The notes: a model not told the origin generated them from the sequence alone. A stretch of 64,000 nucleotides of DNA from Gammaproteobacteria bacterium (GCA_026713925.1 JAPONM010000018.1:62001-126000); one strand, 5' to 3'; positions 1-10,718 are shown, numbered from the stretch's first letter. Numbers and translations are program-made.

Positions 1-234
1 TGCATGAACTTCAAACCCGTAGTAGCCGCGACCTTTTTTTCGTTCAGTGCGGGCCAGGGCATACTCCTCACCCGTATCCGGATGCAGGAACACCGGAAAA
101 TTCTTGCCGACCTGGCGGTACCCCCGGATCAGCATTTCCTCGGTGCTGGAGCCGACCACGACCCAGTCCCGCTCCCTGACAGGTAACCCCAGGAGTTCAT
201 CCCGAACCGCTCCGCCAACCAGGTAAACTTCCAT
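1..234 (-). CDS. cca: CCA-adding tRNA nucleotidyltransferase, N-terminal part
   Basis: Adds or repairs the 3' CCA end of tRNAs in the cytoplasm. Only the first 78 codons are inside the window; the gene continues past base 1. The protein opens [16 protein letters not shown], the class II nucleotidyltransferase head with the GGAVRD motif, followed by RDWVVVG (the Asp-containing metal-binding stretch, DWVVVG in gammaproteobacterial Cca), then FPVFLHP and [11 protein letters not shown]. This matches the enteric-type Cca closely. The ATG at 232-234 is the only sensible start. It is divergent from the lipoprotein peptidase gene, with 33 bases between. The C-terminal half, which would tell Cca with an HD domain from a shorter form, cannot be seen. 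Confidence 0.93.
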   Translation of the reverse strand, partial: MEVYLVGGAVRDELLGLPVRERDWVVVGSSTEEMLIRGYRQVGKNFPVFLHPDTGEEYALARTERKKGRGYYGFEVHA

Positions 235-267
235 CGTCAGATCTGGGAATTGTGATAACGTGAATAC

Positions 268-1323
268 ATGGTGAAAAATCGCTTCAGGGTGTTGAGTCTG
301 GCTTTACTGATCTGCCTCTGCACAGGCTGCAGCACGATCGGGTATTACCATCAATCGGTCAGTGGCCACTTGTCATTGATTTCCAAACGCAAACCCATAG
401 CCGACATCGTAAACGATTCTTCGCGTGACAAAAAACTTATCGAACAATTGGTACTTGCCCAGGAGCTGCGCACGTTTGCAAGTACTCATCTCAAACTGCC
501 TGAAAATGACAGTTACCGCAGTTACGTCCAACTGGACCGACCCTACGTGGTGTGGAGTGTTTTTGCTGCACCCGAATTCTCAGTCGGGCTGAAAAATTGG
601 TGCTTCCCGGTGGTTGGCTGCCTGAAGTACCGCGGGTATTTCGACAGGAACGAGGCACATGCCTATGCTGCAAAGCTGGCCGACCTTGGCCTGGACGTGT
701 ACGTATCAGGTGTACCCGCGTATTCGACCCTGGGCTGGTTTGATGATCCCTTGCTCAGCACCATGCTCAATCGAGGTGAACTCGTAACGGCCACCTATAT
801 TTTTCACGAACTGGCGCATCAGCAATTTTACCTGAAGGGTGATACCGGATTTAACGAGGCCTTTGCCACGGCTGTCGAGGAACTCGGAGTGAACCTCTGG
901 CTGCAGCACCGGGGGCAAACGGATGCACGGCTCAGGTATGAGAACTGGCTGACCCAGAAAAAAGTATTTTCGGACCTTGTCAGGCAAACACGACAGGAAT
1001 TCAGGAAACTTTATGCACGGGACCTGCCTGCAGAGGCAATGCGCAGTGAAAAACGAAAAATGATTGCTGACCTCCGCAAGCGTTTCGAAGACCTGGCCCG
1101 ACATAATGACCAGCTCCTCAGGTATCGGAAATGGATGTCGGGTCCACTGAACAACGCTCAGCTGGGTGCCCGCGCCTTATACCGGGACCTGACTCCTGTT
1201 TTCAAACGGCTGTTCCATGCATGCGGCCGCGATTTCACCGGTTTCTATCAGCGCGTAGAAGAAATTTCCGAGCTGTCCAAAGAAAAACGGAAACAAGTGC
1301 TTACATCACACCCGAAGTGCTAG
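268..1323 (+). CDS. Predicted lipoprotein aminopeptidase (Aminopep family, PF10023-like)
   Basis: A predicted zinc aminopeptidase anchored to a membrane by lipid. The N-terminus has a basic start, a hydrophobic stretch and a lipobox (CTGCS, Cys at about residue 21), so the mature protein should begin at that Cys. Around residue 180 is HELAHQQFY, an HExxH zinc motif, followed about 15 residues later by FNEAFAT, which supplies the third ligand Glu. Both are typical of this family of about 350 residues. The physiological substrate is unknown. The last four bases overlap the end of the convergent SDR gene. The family call is from motif recognition and is fairly secure. Confidence 0.82.
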   Translation: MVKNRFRVLSLALLICLCTGCSTIGYYHQSVSGHLSLISKRKPIADIVNDSSRDKKLIEQLVLAQELRTFASTHLKLPENDSYRSYVQLDRPYVVWSVFAAPEFSVGLKNWCFPVVGCLKYRGYFDRNEAHAYAAKLADLGLDVYVSGVPAYSTLGWFDDPLLSTMLNRGELVTATYIFHELAHQQFYLKGDTGFNEAFATAVEELGVNLWLQHRGQTDARLRYENWLTQKKVFSDLVRQTRQEFRKLYARDLPAEAMRSEKRKMIADLRKRFEDLARHNDQLLRYRKWMSGPLNNAQLGARALYRDLTPVFKRLFHACGRDFTGFYQRVEEISELSKEKRKQVLTSHPKC

Positions 1324-2261
1324 CGGGAATGCTTGGCGCGATATGAATCATAGTTTGCCTGCCTAGACTGCTTGCACAGGTAGTCCGGTGCGACCGCTCC
1401 CAGCGGAGTCGGGCAGTGGTCAGTTCCCGGGCAAACACTGTCGGTCTGGAAAGACCGGTAATTATCCATGGAAAACGGTTTCCCGGGCACCAGTTCCAAC
1501 ATGCGTGCCTGCAATCTGGACAGCCACCCTGGCAGACCAACGACTTTCCTCTTGTAGCCACAAACGGATGCGGTGTAGCTCACGAGCTGTTTGAATGTGT
1601 ACTGTTTCGGGCCACACAGGTCTGTCCGGGCTCCATATGCCGTCAGGTCATTCACTGCATCCGCCATGATCCGTACAACATCGCCGACATACACAGGGGC
1701 CAGCTTGACATCCGCACAGGGCAAGGGAAATACTCCTGGAGTCCATTTGAGCAAGGATGCAAAGCGGTTCAGGAAATCGTCCTGGGGTCCGAATATCACC
1801 GAAGGCCTGAAGCTGGTGACGGCAAGGGCGCTGCCCGCTGAGTGCACGTGATTTTCGGCTTCGCCTTTTGTGCGCAAATAAAAACTTTTCGCATCAGGGC
1901 TCGCGTTGAGCGCACTCATATGAAGCAGTCTCGGGATTTTGCAATGGATGCAGGCTGTTATGGTCTTTTGCGCCAGCTCTACGTGAGCAACGTGAAACCC
2001 TCGGCCATTGCGACCCTTCTCATTGAGGATCCCGACAAGATTGACCACGACATCACAATCCCGAAAACAGGCATTCAACTGACCCGCATCATGAATATCA
2101 CATTCAATAATCTGCGTACCGGGCAAGACCAGCAAACTTCGGGAACGCTCGCGGCGGCGGGAAGGAATCCTGACTTGATGACCGCGTTTCACGAGTTCCG
2201 CGCACAAGTTGCTGCCCACAAAACCCGTTCCACCCAGCACACAAAAAGTTAAGGCTTTCAT
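1320..2261 (-). CDS. Atypical SDR, complex I NDUFA9-like NAD(P)-binding protein
   Basis: Rossmann-fold protein of 313 residues. It opens MKALTFCVLGGTGFVGSN, with the GGTGFVG dinucleotide-binding loop of extended/atypical short-chain dehydrogenases. DVVVNLVGIL and the SFRPSVIFGP stretch are typical of the NDUFA9-like subgroup (YbjT/NmrA-like), which often lacks a full YxxxK catalytic pair. The N-terminal half matches well; from about residue 210 the match is weaker. I chose the ATG at 2259-2261 rather than the TTG five codons upstream because the family begins with the short beta strand just before the GGTGFVG loop. Substrate is unknown. It stands alone, convergent with the peptidase gene and separated from purD by about 350 bases. 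Confidence 0.78.
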   Translation of the reverse strand: MKALTFCVLGGTGFVGSNLCAELVKRGHQVRIPSRRRERSRSLLVLPGTQIIECDIHDAGQLNACFRDCDVVVNLVGILNEKGRNGRGFHVAHVELAQKTITACIHCKIPRLLHMSALNASPDAKSFYLRTKGEAENHVHSAGSALAVTSFRPSVIFGPQDDFLNRFASLLKWTPGVFPLPCADVKLAPVYVGDVVRIMADAVNDLTAYGARTDLCGPKQYTFKQLVSYTASVCGYKRKVVGLPGWLSRLQARMLELVPGKPFSMDNYRSFQTDSVCPGTDHCPTPLGAVAPDYLCKQSRQANYDSYRAKHSR

Positions 2262-2608
2262 CTCACGATCGATCAATATTTCATCGTCCGGTATTCGTTC
2301 AACTGTATTCGAGTCCAGTCAAGGCTGTCATTCTACATGTGATGGATGCCAGCGCAGTACAGGTCATGAAATTTCCGCTTGCGACCAGGGGGGGATCGAT
2401 TCCGCTCGAATACCGCGGCAGCCCCGTTCACAGAGTTTCCAAACACATCGCATACAACACTGACTGACTGCAGCGTGTATGTAATGGAACCTCTCTCCTG
2501 CGCGGATCAACCAGGCCTTCAATGTTCACCACAATTCACGGGACACTCAGCGAAGATTCGATTGAGTGTGCGATTGACCCTTGTAGTAACCGCTAACCGA
2601 ACCACTGT
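2262..2608. other. Intergenic region between purD and the SDR gene
   Basis: No convincing gene on either strand. It must hold the 3' end of the purD transcript and the promoter of the SDR gene, both on the minus strand. I saw no strong hairpin plus T-run and no good -35/-10 pair. Confidence 0.5.
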
Positions 2609-3898
2609 TCAGCCGTTTTCTGCGAGTGCACGATTACCGATATCCGTACGATAGAACATCTGTGGCCATGAAATTTGCTGGACGAGGTCATAGGCTTGCT
2701 GCTGCGCTTCCCCCACGGTATTGCCCAGTGCCGTGACGCACAAGACGCGCCCGCCATTGGTCAACACCTTTCCATCGATCAGCCGGGTGCCGGCATGAAA
2801 GACCTTGCGGGCGGACAGCTCGTTTGCCGTGGGCAACCCTTTGATCACAGCTCCTGATTCGCAGGCTTCCAGTGGATATCCCCCTGCTGCCAGGACTATC
2901 CCCAGTGCTGTTCGCACATCCCACTGAATGTCATGCTGATCGAGTTGCCCTGCCAGGGCTGCCATGCACAACGTGGCCAGGTCTGATTGCATGCGCATCA
3001 GAATCGGCTGTGCCTCCGGATCACCGAACCGGCAGTTAAATTCGAGCACATACGGATTGTTCTGCGCATCGATCATCAAACCGGCATACAGAAATCCGAC
3101 GTATGGTGTCCCCTGCCCGGCAAATCCCCTTACGGTAGGATAGACGATGTCATCCAGTATCCGCCGGTGCAAGGCATCATCCACGATCGGTGCCGGTGAA
3201 TAGGCTCCCATACCACCGGTATTGGGGCCCGAATCCCCCACATCCCTTCGCTTATGGTCCTGGGAGGTTGCCATGGGCAGCACATGTTCACCATCAACCA
3301 TGCAAATGAAGCTGGCCTCTTCACCCTGGATAAACTCTTCAATCACGACATGTCTGCCTGCCTCTCCGAAGCGCTCCCCGCTCAGCATTTGCTGTACGCA
3401 TTGCAGGGCCTGCTCATGCTCGTTTGCAATCATGACACCCTTGCCTGCAGCCAGACCGTCCGCCTTGATTACCATCGGTGCTGGCCTGGAACGGATATAG
3501 TCCTGTGCATCCTTCAAGTCCGAAAACACCGCATAATTACCCGTGGGAATGTGATGCTGCTGCATGAATTTTTTGGCAAAGGCCTTGGACCCTTCCAGTC
3601 GGGCCGCAGCGGCTGTCGGACCAAACACCGGCAACTGTTCGTGATTGAACTGATCGACGATACCTGCTACCAGCGGGCCTTCAGGGCCCACCAGGGTCAG
3701 ATCGATCTTTTGTCGCCTCGCAAAATCCAGCAGCGCCGGGATATCTTCTGCGCCAATCTCTATATTGGTTGTTTTCGGTTCAGCAGCCGTGCCTCCGTTG
3801 CCAGGAGCTACATAAATCTGTGAAACCTCCGCCGAATGACCCAGTTTCCAGGCCAGAGCATGTTCACGCCCACCTCCTCCAACAACGAGAACTTTCAT
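2609..3898 (-). CDS. purD: Phosphoribosylamine-glycine ligase (GARS)
   Basis: Second step of purine synthesis: joins glycine to phosphoribosylamine using ATP, giving GAR. The 429-residue protein has the family's usual length. It opens MKVLVVGGGGREHALAWKL, the PurD signature, then VAPGNGGT and LVGPEGPL. The ATP-grasp part shows VIKADGLAAGKGV and, later, LEFNCRFGDPEAQ, the metal- and ATP-binding PurD signature. I placed the start at this ATG because the 13 extra in-frame codons upstream are not family-like. It follows purH with a 122-base gap, the usual gammaproteobacterial purH-purD order, probably in one transcript from fis or purH. Confidence 0.97.
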   Translation of the reverse strand: MKVLVVGGGGREHALAWKLGHSAEVSQIYVAPGNGGTAAEPKTTNIEIGAEDIPALLDFARRQKIDLTLVGPEGPLVAGIVDQFNHEQLPVFGPTAAAARLEGSKAFAKKFMQQHHIPTGNYAVFSDLKDAQDYIRSRPAPMVIKADGLAAGKGVMIANEHEQALQCVQQMLSGERFGEAGRHVVIEEFIQGEEASFICMVDGEHVLPMATSQDHKRRDVGDSGPNTGGMGAYSPAPIVDDALHRRILDDIVYPTVRGFAGQGTPYVGFLYAGLMIDAQNNPYVLEFNCRFGDPEAQPILMRMQSDLATLCMAALAGQLDQHDIQWDVRTALGIVLAAGGYPLEACESGAVIKGLPTANELSARKVFHAGTRLIDGKVLTNGGRVLCVTALGNTVGEAQQQAYDLVQQISWPQMFYRTDIGNRALAENG

Positions 3899-4020
3899 TG
3901 AACTGTCCGGCTTTCCGTCAAATTTGTCGGGTTCCAATCTAGCAAATCAGTTTCCTGTCTGTGCAGGGTCAATGTGTCGGCTTCGCTGCAGGATAACAAG
4001 CGTTCGATACTTTCTAAAGC

Positions 4021-5595
4021 CTAATGGCAGAAATGACGCATGCCCGTATGCACCATAGCCATGTTCAGCTCATCCACCGCTGCAATCACTTCCTTATCAT
4101 TGACGGAGCCCCCTGGCTGGATGACTGCTGTGATACCGTGCTCGTGTGCGGCATGAATGGCATCACTGAACGGGAAAAAGGCATCGGAAGCCATCACTGA
4201 GCCTGCAGTAGTGAGGTTTTCGTCATGCGCCTTGATCGCGGCAATCCTGACTGAATACACCCGGCTCATCTGCCCGGCACCTATACCGATTGTCTGCCCC
4301 TTGCACGCATACACTATTGCATTGGACTTGACAAATTTTACTACTTTCCAAGCAAACAATAAGTCCTGCAGTTCATTTTCTGCCGGCACCCGTTTGCTGA
4401 CCACTTGCAGCTCACTCCCTGCCACCGTACCGAGGTCGCGGTCCTGTGCCAGCAGTCCACCAACAATACGCTTGTAATCCAGTGCCCGGGACGGCTGCTT
4501 CCAGACTCCACACTCCAGTAGCCGGACATTTTCCTTGGATGCAAGCACCTTGCGTGCCGCCCCGGAGACTACGGGCGCAACCAGCACTTCAACAAATTGC
4601 TGTTCGAGAATACAAGTCGCCGTCGCGGCGTCCAGTTCCTGGTTGAACGCGATTACGCCACCAAATGCAGAAGTGGGATCCGTCTGATAAGCACGTTCAT
4701 AGGCCCGTGTGATATCCCTGCCTGTGGCGACTCCGCAAGGGTTGGCATGCTTGACAATCACGCATGCAGGAGCTTCAAACTGTTTTACGCATTCCAAGGC
4801 TGAATTGGTATCCGCGATATTGTTATAGGAAAGTTTTTTGCCCTGAATCACCTCGGCAGTGGCTACACAGGGTTCAGGCACGAGCGGCTCAATATAAAAG
4901 GCTCCCCGTTGATGCGGGTTTTCTCCATAACGCAGCATCTGCACCTGCCTGAACTGCAGGTTGAGTGTACGCGGGAATTGCGTGTCCCCATCCGGAAGCT
5001 TCCTGCCCAGATAATTTGCAATCGTGCCGTCATACCAGGCAGTATGCTCAAAGGCTTTTACTGCGAGATCAAAACGCACAGCGGCACCCAGTGTGCGGTT
5101 TTCTTCCTTCAGCCGCGCAATGATTTCCGCATAGTCACAGGGGTCTACAACCACAGCCACATACTCGTTATTCTTTGCTGCTGCGCGAATCATTGCCGGC
5201 CCTCCGATATCAATATTCTCCATGGCGTCTCCCAGGGAACAGTCCGGCCTTGCAGTGGTCTCATCAAATGGATAGAGGTTGATTGCAACCAGGTCGATCG
5301 GCACAATGCCATGCTGTTGCATGACTGGCTCATCCTGATCGCGACGGGCAAGAATTCCTCCATGAACCTTGGGGTGCAGCGTCTTGACACGGCCTCCCAT
5401 GATTTCGGGAAAACCCGTGTAGCCGGAAACTTCCTTGACCCTGATTCCATGCGTGTCAAGCAGCCTCGCAGTGTTGCCCGTAGACAGCAGTTCAATACCC
5501 AGACTGTCCAGCTCACGGGCGAAGTCCACAACACCCTTTTTGTTGGAAACGCTGATCAGTGCACGGCGAACAGGCTGCCGTTCGGAAGTAGCCAA
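4021..5595 (-). CDS. purH: Bifunctional AICAR formyltransferase / IMP cyclohydrolase
   Basis: Catalyses the last two steps to IMP: formylation of AICAR with 10-formyl-THF, then ring closure. At 524 residues it has the expected size. The N-terminal cyclohydrolase domain shows [12 protein letters not shown] and [16 protein letters not shown]. The C-terminal formyltransferase domain shows [19 protein letters not shown] with the catalytic Lys-His pair, SDAFFPF and IQPGGSVND. The gene seems to start with TTG, since no in-frame ATG or GTG lies before the conserved ALISVS strand. It sits 26 bases after fis and upstream of purD, consistent with a fis-purH-purD operon. Confidence 0.97.
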   Translation of the reverse strand: MATSERQPVRRALISVSNKKGVVDFARELDSLGIELLSTGNTARLLDTHGIRVKEVSGYTGFPEIMGGRVKTLHPKVHGGILARRDQDEPVMQQHGIVPIDLVAINLYPFDETTARPDCSLGDAMENIDIGGPAMIRAAAKNNEYVAVVVDPCDYAEIIARLKEENRTLGAAVRFDLAVKAFEHTAWYDGTIANYLGRKLPDGDTQFPRTLNLQFRQVQMLRYGENPHQRGAFYIEPLVPEPCVATAEVIQGKKLSYNNIADTNSALECVKQFEAPACVIVKHANPCGVATGRDITRAYERAYQTDPTSAFGGVIAFNQELDAATATCILEQQFVEVLVAPVVSGAARKVLASKENVRLLECGVWKQPSRALDYKRIVGGLLAQDRDLGTVAGSELQVVSKRVPAENELQDLLFAWKVVKFVKSNAIVYACKGQTIGIGAGQMSRVYSVRIAAIKAHDENLTTAGSVMASDAFFPFSDAIHAAHEHGITAVIQPGGSVNDKEVIAAVDELNMAMVHTGMRHFCH

Positions 5596-5621
5596 TGGAG
5601 TACCCCGGCTTGACCGAAGGG

Positions 5622-5915
5622 CTAGCCCAGCCCGTAGAGCATGAGCTTTTTCCGAAGCGTACCGCGATTGAGCCCGAGGTATCTTGCCGCCTTTGTCTGG
5701 TTACCCTTGCAGTACTGCATCACCAGTTCCAGAAGCGGGCGCTCAACTTCCTCTAAGAACAATTTATACAGGCCTTCAGGCTCGTGGCCACTTAACTGGC
5801 TTAAATACAGATGCAGGGAACTGGTGACCGTGTCACGCAAAGAAAGCTCGTTACCTTCACCGTGCAGATCAGTCACCTTGGCGGTAGAGGGAGATACGTT
5901 CACACCTAACTCCAT
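5622..5915 (-). CDS. fis: DNA-binding protein Fis
   Basis: Nucleoid-associated protein that bends DNA and activates rRNA and other growth-related promoters. The 97-residue length is typical. The C-terminal half carries the dimerisation helices ([14 protein letters not shown]) and the helix-turn-helix [21 protein letters not shown], which is nearly the canonical Fis DNA-binding sequence. The N-terminal third is variable, as in other species. It lies just upstream of purH. In many gammaproteobacteria dusB precedes fis in the same operon; here a non-coding gap lies there instead, so fis must use a promoter inside 5916-6494. Confidence 0.95.
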   Translation of the reverse strand: MELGVNVSPSTAKVTDLHGEGNELSLRDTVTSSLHLYLSQLSGHEPEGLYKLFLEEVERPLLELVMQYCKGNQTKAARYLGLNRGTLRKKLMLYGLG

Positions 5916-6494
5916 GATTTAGGCCGGCAGATACCGAGGAATCTTGCCAACCATACCTGTTGTTGCGATTCATTCTCTGTACGCATCAAGGGTATCTTCA
6001 TAAATCACGGCCAAATCCAGATGTCAGACGATATGTTCCAAGGCAGCGCACACGCCTGCTTCAATTCCATAACACGAATACAAGCCATCTCTGTGCACTT
6101 GTAGCCTTTTCTGATTTACCCAAAAGTGCGTAGGCAGCGTCTTGTTATATTTGAAAGGAAATTACCTAGTCAGGCAACCGATAATTGCCGCGCTGCTTTT
6201 CTACTATAATCGCACTTGACTCGATGAATGCCAAGACATTTTTTGCAGGATGTTTAGTAACCGGCGAGTCTGCCGGATCAAGCCAAGCAGGCTCCTGTTT
6301 TTATCCCGGTATGCGGGTACCCGCCTGATACGGATGCTGGCAGCCGTGGCGGGGGGTATTCCTTGCAGCCGGCTTCTGTCCCGTACCCGTACAGGTGCCC
6401 AATCCCGACAAACCCGGGACGGGCTCGAACCCCCTGCAGTATTTGCGGGAGGCTGCCGGCTTGACGGCTGCGCCGCATGACGAAAACCTGATTT
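5916..6494. other. 579-base gap between accC and fis, no confirmed gene
   Basis: In many relatives this position holds prmA and dusB. I see no trace of either protein on the minus strand. On the plus strand a TATAAT at 6205-6210 lies 13 bases before an ATG at 6224, but no good -35 pairs with it. The frame from 6224 runs 34 codons to TGA at 6326. A 12-base palindrome GCGGGTACCCGC (6314-6325) abuts that TGA. Promoters for fis should lie in the left part. I can support nothing further. Confidence 0.5.
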
Positions 6495-7868
6495 TCAGAT
6501 CTGGCTGTCCCGGTCCGTGCCGGAGAGCTGTTTTTCGAGTTTATCCTCGAGGTAACGGATGTTGTGCCGGGCTTCTACATATGCCGGGTCGTGCATCAAG
6601 TCCTGCAGCAAGGGAACATTCGTGCTGATGCCATCGATGACAATTTCATGCAGGGCACCAGACATCCTGGTCATCGCGCCTTCACGACTGTGCCCGATGG
6701 CCAGGAGCTTGCCGATCATCGAGTCATAGTACGGCGGGACGGTATAGCCGTTATACAGGTGTGTATCGACCCGTATGCCCGGGCCTCCGGGGCAGTGAAA
6801 GTGGGTGATCTTGCCCGGACAGGGAATGAAGGTGTAAGGGTCCTCGGCATTGATGCGGCACTCAATGGCATGGCCACGGATCTTGATGTCACTTTGAGCG
6901 AACGACAGCGGCTCTCCCGAGGCAATCAGCAGCTGTTGCTTGACAATGTCGATACCGGTAATCATTTCTGTTACCGGGTGCTCAACCTGTATCCGCGTGT
7001 TGATTTCAATGAAATAGAACTCCCCGTTTTCGTATAGAAACTCAAAGGTTCCCGCACTCCGGTAGCCAATTTCACGGCATGCTTGTGTCACGCGCTCACC
7101 GATGGTATTGCGCTGCTCTTCGCTGATCCCGAATGCAGGGGCCTCTTCAATGACTTTCTGGTTACGGCGTTGCATGGAGCAGTCACGCTCGCACAAATGA
7201 ATCACATTGCCGTGTGTGTCAGCCAGCACCTGGAATTCAACATGTCGCGGGGTCTGCAGGAATTTTTCTATGTACAGGCGATCATCATTGAATGCGGCAC
7301 CGGCTTCCGTGCGAGTGAGCGAAATCGACTCGATCAGCTTGTCTTCCTCAAATACGACACGCATGCCACGTCCACCCCCACCACCGGCCGCCTTGATGAT
7401 TACGGGATACCCGATATCCCCGGCCAGACGGCACGTCTCATCCTCATCTTCACCGACCGGTTGCGTGGTCCCCGGCACACAAGGTACCCCTGCTGCCTGC
7501 ATCACCTTCTTGGCCGTAATCTTGTCTCCCATTTGCCGGATGGTTTCCGCACTGGGGCCTATGAAAATAAAGCCGCTGGATTCGACGACTTCCGCAAACT
7601 CCGCGTTTTCTGACAGAAATCCGTAACCGGGATGTATGGCCGTGGCATCGGTTACTTCGGCAGCACTGAGGATGGCAGGGATATCCAGATAGCTTTTTGC
7701 AGAGGGTGCAGGACCTACGCAAACCGACTCATCGGCCATGCCGACATGCATCAGGTCCCGGTCCGCCTCAGAATGTATGGCGACCGTCTTGATCCCCATG
7801 TCCCGACAGGCACGCAGTATGCGCAAGGCGATCTCACCACGATTGGCAATAACAACTTTTTCAAGCAT
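6495..7868 (-). CDS. accC: Biotin carboxylase subunit of acetyl-CoA carboxylase
   Basis: Carboxylates the biotin carried by AccB, using ATP and bicarbonate: the first half-reaction of acetyl-CoA carboxylase and so of fatty-acid synthesis. The 457-residue protein starts [20 protein letters not shown], the biotin-carboxylase opening. It carries [14 protein letters not shown], the glycine-rich ATP lid [10 protein letters not shown], the catalytic [18 protein letters not shown] region and [14 protein letters not shown]. The gene is 4 bases after accB in an aroQ-accB-accC operon. Autoregulation by AccB is known in Escherichia coli but cannot be judged here. Confidence 0.98.
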   Translation of the reverse strand: MLEKVVIANRGEIALRILRACRDMGIKTVAIHSEADRDLMHVGMADESVCVGPAPSAKSYLDIPAILSAAEVTDATAIHPGYGFLSENAEFAEVVESSGFIFIGPSAETIRQMGDKITAKKVMQAAGVPCVPGTTQPVGEDEDETCRLAGDIGYPVIIKAAGGGGGRGMRVVFEEDKLIESISLTRTEAGAAFNDDRLYIEKFLQTPRHVEFQVLADTHGNVIHLCERDCSMQRRNQKVIEEAPAFGISEEQRNTIGERVTQACREIGYRSAGTFEFLYENGEFYFIEINTRIQVEHPVTEMITGIDIVKQQLLIASGEPLSFAQSDIKIRGHAIECRINAEDPYTFIPCPGKITHFHCPGGPGIRVDTHLYNGYTVPPYYDSMIGKLLAIGHSREGAMTRMSGALHEIVIDGISTNVPLLQDLMHDPAYVEARHNIRYLEDKLEKQLSGTDRDSQI

Positions 7869-7872
7869 AGAT

Positions 7873-8325
7873 TCAGTCGATCACAAACAAGTCCTGCCCG
7901 TATTCCACGGGCTGCCCATTTTCAACCAGCTTTGCCTTGACGGTCCCGGCCTTGTCCGCTTCGATCTGGTTCAGCATTTTCATGGCTTCAATAATGCACA
8001 GTGTATCGCCCGCTTGCACGGAGTCGCCCACTTCCACGAATGGCTTTTGTCCTGGTGCGGGGGCCTCGTAAAACGTGCCCACCATGGGCGATTGTATGGT
8101 GTGACCGCTTGGTAGCTCAGGCTCCGTCTTGGCAGGAGGGTGAGCGAAAGCCGGCACATCAGTCACCGGTGCAGCAGGTACCTGAAGCATGGCCATATGA
8201 GCAGTCGAGCCCCCAGGCATGGCGCGACTGATTCGCACTGACTCTTCACCTTCCTTGATTTCGATTTCGGCAATCCCGGATTCTTCCAGCAACTCGATAA
8301 GCTTTTTCACCTTGCGTATGTCCAT
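7873..8325 (-). CDS. accB: Biotin carboxyl carrier protein of acetyl-CoA carboxylase
   Basis: Carries the carboxybiotin between biotin carboxylase and carboxyltransferase. The 150-residue protein has the usual three parts: an N-terminal dimerisation segment ([18 protein letters not shown]), an Ala/Pro-rich linker at about 45-72, and a biotinyl domain from about 73. The biotin attachment motif EAMKM is at 113-117, with Lys116 the modified residue. The thumb segment FYEAPAPG, typical of AccB, is present. It lies 2 bases downstream of aroQ and 4 bases upstream of accC. Confidence 0.97.
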   Translation of the reverse strand: MDIRKVKKLIELLEESGIAEIEIKEGEESVRISRAMPGGSTAHMAMLQVPAAPVTDVPAFAHPPAKTEPELPSGHTIQSPMVGTFYEAPAPGQKPFVEVGDSVQAGDTLCIIEAMKMLNQIEADKAGTVKAKLVENGQPVEYGQDLFVID

Positions 8326-8327
8326 GC

Positions 8328-8771
8328 CTAGCTCCCGGATAATTTGTGATGAGCAGCTTCCACAGCAAGTTCATAGCCTTTGGCACCCAGTCCTGAAATC
8401 ACGCCCGCTGCGATATCTGTCAGGAAGGAACGTCTCCTGAAGTCTTCTCGTGCGAAGACATTGGATAAATGCAGTTCGATAAAGGGGATGGAAACGCCCA
8501 ACAACGCATCACGCAAGGCAATGCTGGTATGCGTGAATGCGCCAGGATTGAAAATTATGATGGCGACGCCTTCCTTGCTGGCCTGATGAATCCGTTCTAC
8601 CAGTTCATGCTCGGCATTGCTCTGGAAGCCTTCCAGCTGGTGACCCAGTCCGGATGCAGTCTCCTGTGCGCGCCGCACAATCCCCTCAAGCGTGTCCGAA
8701 CCATATATTTCCGGCTCACGCGTCCCCAGCAGATTCAGATTCGGACCATTTAAAAGCAGAATTTTGGCCAT
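8328..8771 (-). CDS. aroQ: Type II 3-dehydroquinate dehydratase
   Basis: Third step of the shikimate pathway, converting 3-dehydroquinate to 3-dehydroshikimate. The 147-residue protein opens [20 protein letters not shown], the type II signature with the catalytic Tyr near residue 24 (EIYGS). [13 protein letters not shown] and [13 protein letters not shown] (catalytic His in HLSN) complete the active site. I used the ATG at 8769-8771, not the TTG three codons upstream. First gene of the aroQ-accB-accC group; its promoter must lie in the AT-rich 8772-9033 region. Confidence 0.97.
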   Translation of the reverse strand: MAKILLLNGPNLNLLGTREPEIYGSDTLEGIVRRAQETASGLGHQLEGFQSNAEHELVERIHQASKEGVAIIIFNPGAFTHTSIALRDALLGVSIPFIELHLSNVFAREDFRRRSFLTDIAAGVISGLGAKGYELAVEAAHHKLSGS

Positions 8772-9033
8772 ATCTATCAATATACTGTTGCGAAATGTGC
8801 TGATCTTGCAGGCTTCTCACAACATTTTGCAATTTTACATGAATTGTGCAAGGTGACCAGTAGTTTGTTCAAAAATATTTTTATTGCACAACCCCTACAC
8901 GGTCTGGCTGACCTTCAGGTCAGGCAATCTTCACAAAATCATGTTCACAAGACCCGTATGCGGGTGGATACCCGCCACCCATTTGATGGTATGGTTAGCA
9001 TGCAAAGCAGTTCACCAAGTCCGATCATACGGC

Positions 9034-9957
9034 ATGAATCCAGTCATTTCGATCTCCAATCTCTCCAAGGTGTATGCCAACGGGCACAATGCGCTTCACA
9101 ATATCAGCCTGGACGTCCATGCTGGTGAAATCCTCGCATTGCTTGGGCCGAACGGGGCCGGAAAGACGACTCTGATCTCCATCATCTGCGGCATCGTGAA
9201 CCCCAGCGAGGGTTCAGTCATGGTCAATGGCCATGACATTACTCATGAATACCGGGTCACGCGCAGCATGATCGGGCTGGTGCCCCAGGAACTGACTCTG
9301 GGCATGTTCGAGACGGTGTGGGAAACGGTCTGTTTCAGCCGGGGGCTGTTCGGCAAGCAGCCCGATCCGGTTTACCTGCAGCAGGTCCTCAAGGACCTGT
9401 CCCTATGGGAAAAAAAGAACAGTATGATCAGGACCCTGTCGGGCGGCATGAAACGGCGCGTGCTGATCGCCAAGGCCCTGTCTCATCAACCTTCCGTCCT
9501 GTTTCTGGATGAGCCCACGGCAGGTGTCGATGTCGAGTTGCGCAAGGAAATGTGGCACCTGGTAACCAGGCTGAAGGAATCAGGCGTGACGATCATCCTG
9601 ACCACACATTACATTGAGGAAGCCGAGGCCATTGCGAACCGGGTCGCCGTGATCAGCAAGGGCGAGTTGCTGGTCGTTGATGACAAACAGGCCCTGAAGC
9701 ATAAGCTTGGAAAACGCCAGATGCTCATCGAAATGGAACAGCCGCTTGACTCAGTTCCACAATCCCTGTCCCGGTGGTCGCTGGAGCTGTCCCCCGAAGG
9801 CATTCAACTGATATATACCTATGACAGCTACAGTGAACATACCGGTATCGCCGAATTGCTGCGTGCCGTGGACAACGCCGGATTATTGATCAAGGATGTG
9901 AATACATCGCAAAGCTCCCTTGAGGACATTTTCATCAACCTGGTAAATACCGAATGA
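9034..9957 (+). CDS. ABC-2 type exporter, ATP-binding subunit (YadG-like)
   Basis: ATPase of a two-component export system. The 307-residue protein has Walker [11 protein letters not shown], the Q-loop LVPQELTLG, signature LSGGMKRR, Walker [11 protein letters not shown] and the switch TTHYIEEAE, in the order of the ABC-2/DrrA branch. The C-terminal 80 residues after the ATPase core are the regulatory tail seen in YadG/CcmA-like proteins. The ATG at 9034 starts the conserved [11 protein letters not shown] strand; the open frame extends 50 codons upstream but is not family-like. The stop overlaps the permease start by 4 bases (ATGA), so the two are translationally coupled. The substrate is unknown; YadGH itself is uncharacterised. 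Confidence 0.92.
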   Translation: MNPVISISNLSKVYANGHNALHNISLDVHAGEILALLGPNGAGKTTLISIICGIVNPSEGSVMVNGHDITHEYRVTRSMIGLVPQELTLGMFETVWETVCFSRGLFGKQPDPVYLQQVLKDLSLWEKKNSMIRTLSGGMKRRVLIAKALSHQPSVLFLDEPTAGVDVELRKEMWHLVTRLKESGVTIILTTHYIEEAEAIANRVAVISKGELLVVDDKQALKHKLGKRQMLIEMEQPLDSVPQSLSRWSLELSPEGIQLIYTYDSYSEHTGIAELLRAVDNAGLLIKDVNTSQSSLEDIFINLVNTE

Positions 9958-10718
9958 TCAACACTCATGCCGTCCGAATAATCTACAAACACGAAATGCT
10001 GCGCGCATGGCAATCCGTCATGCAGAGTTTTGTCTCGCCGATCATCTCCACAGTACTGTATTTCGTCGTATTCGGTTCAGCCATCGGGGGGCGCATTGAA
10101 ACGGTCGAGGACGTTTCCTACGGGGCATTCATCGTACCGGGGCTGATGATGCTTGCCCTGCTTACACAAAGTGTGGCGAATGCCTCGTTTGGCATTTATT
10201 TCCCAAGATTCACCGGAACGATTTACGAAGTGCTGTCTGCACCGATTTCATTTATAGAGATCCTGCTGGGTTACGTGGGCGCTGCAGCCACCAAGTCCTT
10301 CCTTATCGGTGTCATTATTTTGCTAACGGCGGGATTTTTTGTCGAACTGAACATCAGTCACCCATTGTGGATGTTTGGCTTCCTGGTATTGACCTGTATC
10401 TCGTTCAGCCTGCTTGGGTTCATCATCGGCCTCTGGGCGGACGACTTCGAAAAACTGCAACTTATCCCGATGCTGGTAATTACCCCTCTGGTATTCCTGG
10501 GAGGAAGTTTTTATACCATCGACATGCTCCCCCCTGCCTGGCAGACAGTAAGCCTGTTCAATCCCGTGGTCTACCTGGTCAGCGGCTTTCGCTGGAGTTT
10601 CTATGAAGTTGCAGACGTCCAGGTCGAGACCAGCCTGTTCATGGTGCTGCTGTTTACCGCTATCTGCCTCCTCATCATCTGGGCAATATTCAAGACCGGA
10701 TACCGGTTGAAACAGTAG
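9954..10718 (+). CDS. ABC-2 type exporter, permease subunit (YadH-like)
   Basis: Membrane half of the exporter encoded with the preceding ATPase. The 254-residue protein has about six hydrophobic segments, with the ABC-2 hallmark [17 protein letters not shown] in the first, [15 protein letters not shown] in the second and a C-terminal segment ending near residue 248. [17 protein letters not shown] between the later segments is typical of YadH/DrrB-like permeases. It probably works as a dimer with two ATPases. Followed by two hairpins, the second a good terminator, so the operon likely ends here. Confidence 0.92.
   Translation: MINTHAVRIIYKHEMLRAWQSVMQSFVSPIISTVLYFVVFGSAIGGRIETVEDVSYGAFIVPGLMMLALLTQSVANASFGIYFPRFTGTIYEVLSAPISFIEILLGYVGAAATKSFLIGVIILLTAGFFVELNISHPLWMFGFLVLTCISFSLLGFIIGLWADDFEKLQLIPMLVITPLVFLGGSFYTIDMLPPAWQTVSLFNPVVYLVSGFRWSFYEVADVQVETSLFMVLLFTAICLLIIWAIFKTGYRLKQ

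Noticed and set aside
2470-2530. GGAGAGAGG on the minus strand after purD, reminiscent of a glycine riboswitch
   Set aside because: The second conserved aptamer block (CCGAAGG) is absent and the gene downstream is not glycine-related.
6410-6450. A TTCGAGC-like stretch on the minus strand resembling a tRNA T-arm
   Set aside because: The T-stem has a mismatch and no acceptor or anticodon arm can be formed upstream.
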